This document shows positions 43,902 through 55,552 of a DNA stretch of 64,000 nt, piece by piece (the first letter of the stretch is position 1; the number at the start of each line of letters is the position of its first letter). A program made the translations under genes and the position numbers. Under the pieces are notes generated by a model. That model had not been told where the DNA came from and ran no database searches. It saw nothing but the letters and a program-made list of their open reading frames with translations. The stretch comes from Madurella fahalii (taxonomy: Eukaryota > Ascomycota > Sordariomycetes > Sordariales): positions 2,294,001 through 2,358,000 of the forward strand of contig CM056878.1 in the NCBI GenBank assembly GCA_029876055.1. Reading direction: 5' to 3'.

Positions 43902-46900
43902 CGTTGCTTGTGTCTTGGTGCTACCCCAAACAAATCTACAACGTCTAAGAGACGAAAACAGCTAGGGTCACACAGCAGGCGAGGCTGCGACTTGAGTATA
44001 CTGAGATAGACTCGCCGTAAGCCTGTAGATTTCCGAGGCCATGGGAACGCCGGCCGGGGGCGTTCTTATAGACGGCAGACGCGGCCCCTTCGAGCATGTG
44101 GCGATCGACACGTTTCCTCCACCAGTTGCGAAGCTTCCACGGCAGTGCAACCGTGACTCGGGAAGCTTCTATGGGCAGACCTAAGGGGATATCCGTTGCA
44201 GGAATGCCACACTCGAGCTACAACCCACCAACCCAGCGCCACCACATGACGAACTACCGTTCGATGGTTCCTTCTGAATGGGTCCGCGGCCGTGGCCCCT
44301 GCCAGTGCTAGGGTCAAGTCTGTGCCTCCTCGCCAGCATTCGCGACCGCGTCTTGATGACCACCGAGGCGGATATCAAATCTCTCGGACCCACAGAAAGT
44401 GCGTGCGCGACGGCCCGGATACGCCACGCGAACGTTGGAGATGGAACCAGTTGGACCACTAAGGTATTCATCCATGGCTCGCCTGCGTGGGAGCGATCAC
44501 ATCATTGCATACGGCAGGGGTAAACCTACTACAGTACTGTACGTGCAAGTGTACTAAGAGCAAAGTTCTGCAAAAGCGTGCTGGCTCCACCGATGCAATC
44601 CCGGTCGTCCGGACGCCCATTCCTCAATGGCCAAGATCAGCAATGAAGTCTGTAGACTCATTCATCGGCGTTCCCTCGGCTCTGTATCATTATGGTTGCC
44701 CCATCTGCGAACCCGCGCCGCGCATCGGCCGACGCCGCGCAGCTGCGGTGTGATTCCATATCGCCCCCATTATCCACGACGCCGGGGAGCCGCCGCCTTC
44801 TTGGTCGCACAGCAGGCGACAACAACTTAGCTATTCAGGGATCCCCTTGGCTCACCCTCCCCCCAATTACCAATACTCAGCCCGTGTCCTGGGGTCTGGG
44901 CTCGGAGTCCCTCGGGGAGCCTTATGTGGACCGGAGAAGACGATTGGAACTTGGGCAGCTCTTGCGAAGAAGAGCGAGCATCAACCAGGGACATCTGCTT
45001 GAGGCGGGGCCAGTCGGGCCGCACTAAGGCAGATTTGAAGGTACGTCAGTGTCTCCATCCGGAGCTCCAGGGCCGGCCGTTTGCAGTGGGGGATGGAGCA
45101 CGGCAGTCGAGTGATTGCGGCGCCAGAAAATAGACTAAGCGGAGCCCGCACGAAGGCCAATCATCATCGACTACATGTGGCCGTGCGGCCCAAGTTCGTG
45201 AATAGATACGGCGAGTCTTTTGTTTGAGGTGAAATGGAGTCGCATTCGGGAAACGGCTTGGGATAGCATTGTGCGGGGGTTGCGTATAGATGCAACGTCT
45301 TTCTTGCGCCCCTTAATTAACTTGATAGCGCGGGTCTCCGTCCCGGGTGTCGATGCCGGGGGTGTTGACTGCCGCCGGCGGCCTAGCAAGGTTGCACCGC
45401 ATCGAAGTTGGAGGTTCAAAAGCCGACATGGAACCAGGTACGAGGTGCAAAGGCTGCAGCAGATCCCTTGGCTGGTCTTGGGGAAGATCCAACAACTGGA
45501 GGGGTTGCTCATTTTTTGCGGACCACGTCGGGCTCCGGTCTGGTGGACTTAAAGAGGCTGTTGGTATTGGCTCGGCGCGGCTTCTCTGGAAGTTCGATGT
45601 CAACAAGCTCTGCTCAGGAAGGTGACCAGTCTCCGCCAGTCTCCGAGGTGCCATCTACGTATATAGCGGAAGGTACCTTCAAAACCGGAAGCTTCGAATC
45701 AGATGTCGGATATGACTAACAACTTCGGTTCGAAGAGGAAATGATCACCTAGCTACTGGGAGATGTACCTTTCCTCCGCGTTGGCGCTTTGACGGTTTGA
45801 TGCAATGCGGGATCGGCCGGCCCTTAGTGTTACAATCGAAGGGCGAGGATTCCAAAGCTGCCGTCGTCACGGGAGCCCATCCCAAATCCCACCTCTGAGA
45901 AGTTGATCCTTCCTATAGGAAGATGTCAGGCGGTTCCCACAGCTTTGTGGGATGTAAGTTGCACATACTACTAAAGGCTGCTCGGCTGTTTGGGGGAGCT
46001 CGACTCCCCCGTTATTCCCGCCGCTGTTCTACACCATGTAGTCCGATGGCATCGCCGAAACCACCGAGATGCAGCAAACGTAGCAGATCAAAGTTGACCA
46101 ACGGGAGCTCAGCTAAGAGGTCTGGATTCTTGGACTGGAATCAACATCGGATAAGTTGGAGAAATTGCCAAGTCGCCGTGAGACTGATGTTTCTAGATAT
46201 TTTCGTCTCACCATTCGTAATAGAGCAATAGAAGTCGTTTGGACGTGAGCTTACGAGTGCGCCTGCTACCATTGGAACAACAGCCTGTCTTGGCAATGCA
46301 AGATTAACAACAAATTGCGCATTCCCAGCCGTGTGGTCGGACAAGAGTCCGGACAAGTCTTGGTGGTTGTTGTGGCGGCAGTACGGCAAGGATTGAAGTT
46401 GATTCCACTGCACGGGCGATCACGATCTCGTCCAGCGGTTGTGCTGCACAGGCTAAGCTGCTTTCCGGCAAGACGCCCGGCTTGGCTTCCCCATACGCCG
46501 AGGCGGCACGTCCGATTCCGAAAAAAAAAAAAATGTTTGCCGTCTGCCCCAGCTCATTCCTACCGGCGACCGACACCGAGCTGCCGAGCTTGTTGCCGAC
46601 TTAGCTCCGACGTCCGATGCCTCTGGAAGATTTGGGAAGACTTTGATATGGATATATATATATTCCCTACAACGCGCCTCTTGCGATGGCTTCTCAGACA
46701 GTGTGAGTGGGGATAGGCCTCAAAAATTACAGTGACAGAAAAGACTATAACGGCGTATTGGGCTGACCTTATCCACGCCTACTCACTGACAGCCTACCGT
46801 TGTCTCAATGATAATCTAACAGTATCGCATTCAGTGCACCTATGCAGCATGCACATGCGTCGTGGTAGTATCTAGACAATACCGGCACCTTCGCCTTCGG

Positions 46901-47224
46901 AGGGGTTCCGAGCCAATAAGACGGCGCTGTGTGTGACAAGAGACGGTCGCACTGCTTTCGCGCCGGCGTGACAATGAATCAGAGACTGGCCAAACCGAAT
47001 TAGCAACTCGCCCATATCCTCCTTCCTATCCAGTGTTGATCGTTCTATAATTATGTCTGTAGTGTATATTTCACAGATGCGGGTATCTTATGCTGCATGC
47101 TCCGGAAATTCGCACGCCACCCGAACCAAAGGAAACAACATCCCATGCTCGCGGCTCAACCCCCCAATCTCAGCCCTCAAACCGCCGACATGCTCGATCT
47201 CACCTGATCTGACCTGACCCCAGC
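43902..47224. other. 3.3 kb gene-poor stretch between catalase and haspin
   Basis: No frame on either strand shows a recognisable domain or a consistent exon series. The part near 43902 is the catalase promoter. A10-A13 and TA-rich stretches lie at 46520-46665. The 10-base palindrome acagtactgt is at about 44530. The right end is the haspin 3' flank. Confidence 0.5.
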
Positions 47225-49070
47225 TCAGCTCATCTTCCCCGGTCTCCGCACCATCCTCCTGCTCCTCCTCCGCGGCGACCTTCTCAGACGCGAACCCTCC
47301 TCTTCTCCCGCTACCCCGAGATCGGCATCCTCATCCTGCCCCCTATCCACGCCGCCCTTCTCCGGCTCCCCGGCCTCCTCGCCACTCGCACCACTCCCAT
47401 GCCCTCCCTCCCCCTCTCGCTCCAACCCCCCCAACCGACTTCCCCCCTCCATCCAACTGCTCCCGTCCATATCCACCAGCTGCCCTTCCCCAACCCACCC
47501 CGCCTCGACCGCGAACCTCACCACTTCCCCGGCGCAGGGGAACGACAACACCCGCCTCGGCGCCGCCGGATCCAGGTGCATCCTCAGCTCCGCAGTCTCC
47601 TTCTTAAATCGCGCCAGCTCCTTCGCGTCCCCTCGGAAATGGCGCACGAGGTAGTTGTACAGGTAGGCTAGCCACAGGACGTTGGTGTAGGGGTGGTGCT
47701 CCCGCCAGGAGATGGGCGTCCCTGAGGAAGAGGAGGATTGGCAAGGCGGGTACGGGACGGTGTGGTGTTTGGGGTCGAGGAGCAAGGGGACGCGGTCGGC
47801 GTTGATGAGGAAGGAGCGCATGGCGCGGTAGGTGTTGGTTTGGAGGGGCGCGTGGGTCGATGTGAAGAGGCTGAGGTCCTTTTCGAGGTCGTAAGCTACT
47901 ATTGCCGGCGGCGCGTTGCTGGTTTGCGAGGCGGGGTCCGTGGCGCGGGAGAGGCCGTAGTCGAGGATGGTGATGTCGAGCCCGGAGAAGCCGAACCGGA
48001 GGGGGCTGGGTGAAGGTGAGGATGGCTTGGTAGTTGGGGGCCGGACACGGCGGATGCAGAGGTTGCCTTCGTGGAGGTCGCGGTGCTGGGTTTAGCAGTT
48101 AGTAAAATAGGAGTTGGGTTTCGCGGCCGGGAGGGGGGCTCACCTCGAATTCTATCAAATCTTCCGCCCGCGCCAAAGCAAGGGCAGTGTGCAGGAAAAT
48201 ATCCCACACCTGGCTGATTGAGGTTAACTCGAAATCCTCCAGCGCGGTGCCGGCGTCGCCCAGCTCAACGACCAAGAAGCGCGTCTCGTCGAGGTACCGG
48301 CTCGGCGAGGGATAGAACTGAAGCCGACCCGGGTCCTTGCGCTTCATCCGGCGGTGGAATGCCTGGTGCGTCTCGAGCAGCGCCTTCGGCGCCTTGCCCT
48401 TGACTACGTACCGCTCCTTATAGACGACAAAACCAGGGATGTCGGCGAGCCACTCTGAGATGCGTAGTTCGCCTAACATGTCCTCTTCTGAGTGCGGCTC
48501 CTCGTCTACCAACCCCGACCGCTCCTGCGCTTTGGTTTGTGGCTTGATGGGCGATTCGAGGCGGACAGTCTTGATGATAGAGGTGCCGTGCTCGTTGGTG
48601 ATGCGGTAAACTTCGGCGTAGGATGCTTCAGCGATTTTTTCTATGCGGTCGCCAGGGAGACACACGTCGGCCCAGGTGAGGGTTCGGAGGCCATCAAAGG
48701 AGGTGTCTTCATCTTGAAAAGATTGCTCGTCTTGACGATCTCGTTCCCCCTGCTGATCTTTCAACTGCTCGTGGAGAGTGATCTCACTCTCGTTTGTCAC
48801 CGGTCCTACAACGGGAGACGGCGAGCTTTCTGTTATTTGGATCTCGACTTCCTCGACTATGGTAGCTGTGTCTTTGAGTGCGACCGATGCCAGCTGTCCG
48901 ACTATCTCGGTCACCTCATCGACTAACACTGCCGCCGACTCCTGGTCCGGGTTGGGGTCTGGCCCGCAGTCTCTTTTGATGGGACTTCTGGGCAACTCTG
49001 CAAAGAGCAATTCGGCCCTCGTTTTCCGGGCGGGTTTGCCATATTTGCGAACCGTAGTCATTCGTGGCAT
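47225..49070 (-). CDS. Haspin-like Ser/Thr protein kinase, 595 aa
   Basis: Exons 49070-48144 (309 codons) and 48085-47225 joined in phase 0 over a 58-nt intron (gtgagc...cccag). Haspin phosphorylates histone H3 Thr3 in mitosis to recruit the Aurora complex. The N-terminal 120 residues are basic/acidic and disordered. The kinase fold begins DRIEKIAEASYAEVYRI with a degenerate glycine loop typical of haspin, followed by SIIKTVRLE (ATP lysine). Then come the haspin insert with GELRISEWL, FLVVELGDAGTALEDF, the catalytic HRDLHEGN at 310-317, and LDITILDYGLSR (DYG for DFG, within the haspin DYT-like class). The C-terminus has the family's NVLWLAYLYNYLV helix and a long Gly/Glu/Arg tail with no fold. 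Both lobes are complete. Confidence 0.92.
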
Positions 49071-49739
49071 TTCGCATTCGAATTATTTGAAACCCAGCTT
49101 ATAATGGAAACAACACAATCCCAACGTGAGCCGCTTGGTTCACTGCTCGGAGTTCAATGTGAGGCTTGCCTTCTAATTCGTCCAGCCGTGCTCGGTCGGT
49201 TGTCAGGGGCAACCGTGTAAAGGTCGAACTTTCCAAGGGTTAGTGGCATAGCCCGTTCCACATCACTAAGTTCATCGACATCCTCAGGAAAATATCGGAA
49301 ATAATGAGTTCTTTGTATGTCAAATGATATTGCTGACATACAACCTCCGCAGCATTGTTGACCTGTGTCTGCAGGTGTTTCAGCCACCCATCGCCGCTAT
49401 GTTGAAATGATGATAAATCAGCTATGTACTGGGCAGTACATATATTACCTCAGCCTTTATTTCTACGTGCTTTGATCTTTTTTATATCCCCCTCCCATTT
49501 TCATGTATTACTGAAATTTGGACCTTTACTTTGGTCGTTCATTTACAATGGGTTTGTTAAGATGAGAATCGATAAAAGCTTTTGGTTTCTATTGGGTAAT
49601 ATCTAGACGGCCCCGATGCGACTCGAATGGTGGGCCCCCTGCAAGAAGCACGGACACGGTGCACCGCAATAAAATTGACCTGGTCTTCGGCAACCCCAGA
49701 CACGGAGCACGAACAGCTCGCAGGTCACACGACGACAAC
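49071..49739. promoter_or_regulatory. Divergent promoter between haspin and the CCDC47 homologue
   Basis: 669 bases between head-to-head start codons. The middle (49430-49600) is strongly A/T-rich. No coding frame seen. Confidence 0.5.
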
Positions 49740-51338
49740 ATGGCAAACGTCCTCAACAATCTCTTTGGGGGGAGCAAGTCGGAGAGTCCGGATCCCGTTC
49801 AGGGGGACTCTGGTAAGCGCCTTCACGATTTCTAATGCCACTATCCAAGACACCATGGCTGCTTGCTGGCTCTAGAAGCTGTCGAGCTACTCTCAACCTG
49901 ATCGCCATTGCGAGATGCGCCATCTGTGGCGTCTGCCCATTGGCATCGCGGACTCTCTCGAGATATGCCTAGCCATTCCAGCGACTGACTTCCGACCGTC
50001 ACAGACTTTGCCGACTTCTCACAGAGCGCCGACCCGTCTCCGATCCCCATCCCGCCGGAATCCAACACGCTCGGGGGCGCGCAGCCCGAGCAAACGATTC
50101 GTCCCTATACAAAGTGGTACCGCGTACACGAGCGCCACACCTTGTCTGAATTCAAGGCCGAGGGAATCATTCTGTCCGTCATTGCCGTCGCCTTGATCTT
50201 CCACCTCGTCGGCGCCCGGTTGAATCGTTCCAAGGCCAAAAAGTGGATCCGCGCTCACACCGCGCCGCTGGCCTCGGAATTCGCTGTTGTTGGCTTCGCC
50301 GGCGTGCCCGCCGCGGTTGCCGACAAGAAAGGCGACGAGCTCGTGCAGGCCCTGGCCGATTCAAATGCTCGGCAGGGCGATAGCCTCCTCAAGGAGAAGA
50401 GCTTGTTCGAGTTCGCCACCTACGCGACGGGCCGAGCCAATGTTGCTTTCCTCGACGTGAAGCTTACGCTTCTGAAGCGCTTCAACCCGCTAACCGCCCT
50501 CTTCGAGTCTGCCTTCGGCTTCTTCTTCGAGAGCTTTCCCGCGCCCCAGGATGTCGTCGAGGCCACGCTGTACCCCTTTGACGGCAAGGAGGCACTCACG
50601 GTTCCCGGTCTGCCTGGCGCCGCCGAGTTGCGCAACAAGGACAGCAAGAGCGCCTTCGACAGTTTCGTATGGGCCATTGTCCACAAGGAGCGCATGAAGC
50701 AAGTCCGCGACGACCGCTACGATGTCTCGCTTACTTTCACCAAGGACCACGCCAAGCTCCCCAGCTGGTTGACCGTTATGAGCGAGAACGCCGAGATTAC
50801 CGATGCTCTGCTCACTCCCGAGTTGGCCAAGGCTGCCGAGGCGGCCGGGGATCTTTTCGAATACCTCATCATCTCCGACCAGCCTATTGAAAAGCCCAAG
50901 ACGTAAGCCTAATTTAGACGGGTCATTCAGATAAATCTCGGATGCTAACAAAGCAAACAAAACAGCATTGACGAGACCACCCCGCGCAAGCGCATCTTCC
51001 TCAAGTACCGCATCCCGTCCAACAACGATTACACGTCTCTGCTGCCCATCTTCAAGTACTTCCTGCGCATTACGGACCACCTCACGCAGGTGGGCCACTT
51101 CCGCCAGGCCGTGGTTCGCAAGGTGAAGACAACGCGCGAGGAAATCGTCAAGCAGCTCCAAAAGGCCGACGAGACGAGCAAGGCCGAGGAACGCGCGCTG
51201 GAACGCGAGCGGGCAAAGAAGGCCAAGCGCGACCAGGAGCTGAATGCGCTAGACGCCAAGGGCCAGAAGAAGTATCTCGAGAAGGAGAGGGAGAAGGAGA
51301 TGAGGAAGAACGTCAAGAAACAGACTGCCAGGGGGTAG
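49740..51338 (+). CDS. CCDC47 / DUF1682 ER membrane protein, 447 aa
   Basis: Exons 49740-49812, 50005-50902 and 50966-51338; phases close. CCDC47 is an ER protein that in animals forms the PAT complex with Asterix and acts in multipass membrane-protein insertion at the translocon. The short N-terminus (MANVLNNLFGGSKSESPDPV) is followed by a Pro-rich linker and one strongly hydrophobic segment (GIILSVIAVALIFHLVGARL, about residues 75-95), the single membrane span. The DUF1682 core covers roughly 110-330, with typical FATYATGRANVAFLDVKLTL and AILSD-like strand-helix pattern. The C-terminus is a Lys/Glu coiled coil (KADETSKAEERALERERAKKAK) ending in a basic tail. The first intron is 192 nt, longer than most here. 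Confidence 0.93.
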
Positions 51339-51766
51339 GGCGATATAAAGCTTTGGATTGGAGGATGCGACTGCCTGATTAGGTTTGGGAGGCTCGGTTG
51401 ACGGGTGGTAATTTGTATACTACACTGTGGCGTGTAATGGAAAAGCGTTATGAGGCAACCTTTTTTATTTAAACCCTTTTTTTTTTTTTTCGCAGGTAAC
51501 TGGCAGCCCTTTTTTCCTTGTCATCAAGTCTGGTTTTGTCCAAATGAGCGCAACGGCAACGCCGATGACGAGAGGTTGGCAGTGAGAATCCTACGGGAGT
51601 AATAATGAAAATACCAACGACGGCAAGAATGACTATAGAGTTATAGTCCTACAAGCCAGTTGTCCAAAGACGGAATATGGAAGCTTTTGATAAACCCATC
51701 ACTGTCCGAGGTAGGTGGCTGGGCATATGATCTTACAAAAACCTCGGTCAAAAACGGCCAGAACCA
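51339..51766. other. Convergent intergenic, T-rich 3' region
   Basis: 428 bases between two stop codons, with a T13-like run at 51479-51490. No coding frame. Confidence 0.5.
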
Positions 51767-52450
51767 CTACTGCCCCTGCTCGTCCTTGGCCAGGATATCC
51801 TCGACCCGCTTGATCTTCTGTTGTGCTGTTTGCGCCTTGTCGGTCCTATTCGAGGTTGTTGTGTCAGCCTGCCCTTCCTCCCCGCCTCGTTGATCCGACG
51901 TCTGATTGACCAAGGGAGGCCAATCCGACAGGAAACTCACCGACTACCAACGCGCATCGACGTCTGGATTCTGACGGCGCCTGTCCGGTGGACCATCGAG
52001 TGGGCCTGTCCGACGACTTTCATAACCTCGTCCCAGCTGCCTTCTATATTGGGGGGAGTTAGTGAGAAGCCAACTCAGACCGACAGCCAGAAGTCCCGGG
52101 GGGGAGGTACTGACCAACTGTTGTCCCAGCCGAATGCAGGGTAAAGGGCAGCCCGCTGGCCTTGAGCACCTTCTGTACCTCAGCGACCTCCTTTGCAACT
52201 GAGACATTGCCGGTTCCGATCTAGCAGTGGACGGTGTAAGTCAGAAATGCACAAGAAGAAGGTTTACAGAGTCAAATTGTAAGGATGTGATGCTGGCCGT
52301 GCGAGCTATACACCCTCCACGGAAAGAGACATCGATGTGTCCAGATCCAGGTAGCTAGGCGCTTCAAGGGAGCAAACTTACAGGAACGAGGCAGAAGTCG
52401 ACATAACACTGAGCCGGTGTTTCAATGCTGGAATAGTCGACAGAGCTCAT
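51767..52450 (-). CDS. ECM15: ECM15 / UPF0045 (MTH1187-like) protein, 118 aa
   Basis: Exons 52450-52382, 52220-52115, 52043-51941 and 51845-51767; all phases close. This is the UPF0045 family (yeast Ecm15, bacterial MTH1187/YkoF-like), small alpha/beta proteins that form tetramers and in some species bind thiamine precursors. In fungi the role is unclear; Ecm15 was named from cell-wall screens. Motifs: CYVDFCLVPIGTGNVS (residues 15-30), EVAEVQKVLKASGLPFTLHSAGTT (30-58), EGSWDEVMKVVGQAHSMVH, and GAVRIQTSMRVGSRTDK. Four exons encode only 118 residues. The reading frame continues upstream of the first ATG: a Met at 52606 in frame would add 52 residues that look like a mitochondrial presequence. 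Confidence 0.9.
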
Positions 52451-52606
52451 TTTGTCACGATGTGCGGTAAATGACAGATATCTGCCTGCTGAGGAATTGG
52501 GGAATGTATGACGGGCCTTGCGTGCAAACGTCGGGGTGGAATAATAGAATCGGTGGAGAGACCGTTTTTGGGATGATAGTTGGAAGAGGGTTCTTGGAGG
52601 AGACAT

Positions 52607-53227
52607 TTTCTCGGTAAGTGTCGTCGAGAAAACGGAGGGGTAATCTTGCAAGTTCCTACGTAAGGCTTCGTATAAGTGACGTCCCACTTACGGCGTTGCT
52701 AGCCAGCACTCAGTGAGAGGAACAGCGTATAAATACTCTTACAGATCTCCCACCTATTTTTTCCTGGGTAATTTCACTATAGCAGTACGTAAGTATTACG
52801 AGAGAACAATTGCCCTAGACGAGGCGTTAACAACTGCATAATAACGTGGCTCGAGCATTGAGACGTCCTCTTGGCGGAGAGCGCTCACCGTCTCTGTTAG
52901 TGGCAATAGCATGTCCTCGAAGACGAGACGTATTTTATCGGGAAGCGCAAGCGCAAAGTCATTCGTCTCGAAACCAAATCATACCCGGGACGCAAATGGC
53001 ACCGCACCGAAAGGCCAGACAAGCAGGCCGTCTTGGCATCTCTCGTAGCATTGACACGCTCGCCAGAGAAAGGCAAAAGATACATCCCAAACTTCCAAGG
53101 AACACCAAGAGAAGACGGAAATAAATCCCAATCTTCGGCTTGAGAAGTCATATTCCATATCCCACTCTTGCGCCATCCCCCCTCCAGAGTCGTGAAACGC
53201 TAAATGCAGCAGAACCTCCGTCCATCT
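52607..53227. other. Intergenic, possible gene remnant at 52910-53143
   Basis: 621 bases. A frame without ATG runs from 52910 to TGA at 53143, with a coherent basic composition. It starts directly after an ag that could be a splice acceptor. No upstream exon is found. Otherwise no features. Confidence 0.35.
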
Positions 53228-55060
53228 TCACCGCGAGACGCACTCAGCACCAAACACAGCCGCACTCCCAACGCCCAGCCCTCCTAGAGCCGTCAAACCC
53301 CAGACGAGCGCAGCCGATTCCCAGTCAAAGTCATCATCCGGAACGACATCGCCCAGCTCCGCTTCTGCCTTCACTTCCCGCGTCGGTTCGTACGTCTCAT
53401 CCTCGATAACCTCCTCCTTCTCCAGTTCCGGCTCCGGCTCCGGCTCCGGCTCCGGCTTGACCTTGCGCGGACGACCTCGGCGCCTCGGTGGCGGCTGCGC
53501 ATTCTCAATAGGCCCATCAGAGCTACTAATGCTTGACACGCTCATCTTTTTAGGCCGGCCGCGACGCCGCAGGGTCATCCCGAGCGGGGGTACCGACTTC
53601 GGTGATTCCTCGCGGACAGAGGGCTCGGGCTCGGATTTCATAGTCGCTTCGCCCGGGCCTTTAACAAACGACACCGTATCTGGCGCGGCGCGGCGAATCG
53701 GCAATGCCGATTGGAGCATCTTGCTCACGTCGACCGCACGGATAGCAGCCCACAAGCCCAAGCTTAGGGCGCACAAGAGAACGTCCTTGCCGGCGGCGGC
53801 AACTACGGGATGGTCGGCCATGGAGCCTAGGACTCTCTCGACCGCTGTTGCGCTCCGCTCCCATTGTGACCTCTTCTCCGTGTCAAAAGGTATCTTGATG
53901 CTGTGCCGGTGCTTGTAAGACCCAGGGAGGTTGTAAAACAAGCCTGATGTAGTGGTCTTGAGGTGGAGCAGAACGCTTGCGACGGAGATCACGTTGAAGA
54001 GCTTGGTGATGCCGCGGTAAGCATTGTGCGGGTCGGAATGGACTGTGCCCCAGGAATTTGGGGCAACGGCCGGTAGTATCAACGGTGCAAGTGTTAGCAC
54101 CTTGTTTACGGCAACCGCCGTTGGAAACCACGCTGTCCCTGCCGTAAAGGGGAGCCAGGCGATAGCCACGTAATTCAGGACTAATGGGGTGAGGAGCAGG
54201 GAAAGTTTCGGAAACCAGTTATTCGGCTTACGTGGGATCAACAAATCCAGAAATTGGGGCGAGCTGCCGATTTCAGTGCGTGGCCTCTAGGGGATTGGGA
54301 CGGGGCGGCATACCTTGGCTTAGCAACCAGATTTGGCGATGGTGTTAAGAGCAGGGCAACATAAAATAGGTTCTGGGCAAAAGAAAGGCTGGTGAGATGG
54401 GGAAGGAGAGCGTATGCCCAGAGGTGCGGGATCCTCCGTCGACGTCCCTCAATGGCCAGTAGCGTGGTCCATGATGCCGTTGCAAGATCCAACTGCTGGC
54501 CCCACCACAGCCTCCGAGACTTCTCAGCGATTATCTCCAGGGCATCAAGATAGATTGGCGTGTCACTCAGCCAGCGCCTAATGTGTAAATCAGACGCATT
54601 CGTGCCGTTCGCACTCGTGGCGTGGCTCTCGGATAGCCTGGTCTCGCATTAGGGATATCCCAATCACATCAAGGCGCGAAGGATGGGGACGTACCAGTCT
54701 GGGACTTCGATGCCTCTCTCAGAAGCCCATACCTTATACGAGAGAGTGAGATGGGCCCAGGCTGATGTGATAGCAAACACCAGGCCAAGCGCTGCGAGAC
54801 TGCCGAAGGTGGTCGTGAGCTTTGACCGCTGCGCGATACGGTGCCGGGTATCATGAGCCGGGCCTAGGGCTTTCTGTGATCGGTAAAGGCTCACTCCGAC
54901 GGTGTAAGAGAGGTAAGCCGCTGCAGTGCCGTGTGATGCTGCCAAGAGCAGAGGAAGATACCTGAAGGATCGCGTGGTCAGTTCCCACCTCCTTGGGGCC
55001 TCTGCGAATCAACAGACGTGCTGCATACCCTGGTTCTTTTTCAACTGCGACAGGCGCCAT
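53228..55060 (-). CDS. Multi-span membrane protein with two AT-hooks, 552 aa
   Basis: Exons 55060-55029, 54961-54695, 54637-54314 and 54263-53228; phases close. Residues 1 to about 390 contain some eight hydrophobic segments (for example GYLPLLLAASHGTAAAYLSY, SLAALGLVFAITSAWAHLTL, SLSFAQNLFYVALLLT, LSLLLTPLVLNYVAIAWLPF, LLCALSLGLWAAIRAV), so it is an integral membrane protein. The C-terminal part is hydrophilic and holds two AT-hook cores: LRRRGRPKK (about 439-447) and PRRRGRPRK (about 467-475), the second followed by a Pro-Glu repeat. A last hydrophobic segment (LVWGLTALGGLGVGSAAVFG) closes the protein. I do not recognise the family as a whole. AT-hooks bind AT-rich DNA, which would suit the inner nuclear envelope. 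The membrane and DNA-binding combination is read from sequence; localisation is inference. Confidence 0.78.
53423..53485 (-). other. AT-hook motif 2 plus Pro-Glu repeat
   Basis: Encodes PPRRRGRPRK followed by a (Pro-Glu)n tract. The DNA is a ggctcc-type repeat on the + strand. Confidence 0.75.
53546..53569 (-). other. AT-hook motif 1 in the membrane protein
   Basis: Encodes a RRRGRPKK-type core, residues about 440-447 of the membrane protein. It matches the AT-hook consensus (basic, GRP, basic). Confidence 0.75.
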
Positions 55061-55552
55061 ATTGTTTGGTCATGCGAATAGTTTCATACAGGAAAATTTC
55101 TGACAGATTCAGGTAGCCATGTGAAAAGCTCAAATAACTCGGAGTCCCGGATGCTATGGAGGGAGTCGCGTCCTGATTCCCGTGGAATAATATGCCCCTG
55201 CTATGACGACAACAGTAAGTGCTCTTATCTTATCCGGACACTGGGCTGCCCCACCTGCCCACTACAGGGCTGAGCACGACAAGGGGTGCGTCACCCCAGA
55301 ACGGATTACGTTACGCAATACAATGGGTACCTCTGTTTATGTCTGTAACTGAGGGGAACCCACATTGAATTCTCTCCGGCCAAATGTTATGTTCTTCCAA
55401 ATCCAATCGACTCCGGCCCCTAACGTGGGATCATCCAGGAGAGATTCTTAAACTTTGCCGCTGAAACGCATCTTTCATTGTTACAACCCCGATTCCATGC
55501 AGTTGTCTATATGAGGTGGCACTGGAATCAAGGATCTGACGACGTTGCGCTG
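55061..55552. other. Intergenic, no gene seen
   Basis: 492 bases between the membrane-protein start codon and the 3' end of the SRPK-like gene, both on the minus strand. It should hold the promoter of the membrane protein. No coding frame of note. Confidence 0.45.

Noticed and set aside
44181..46716. Several 65-130 codon frames in the catalase-haspin gap
   Set aside because: None shows family resemblance, consistent exon structure or strand bias.
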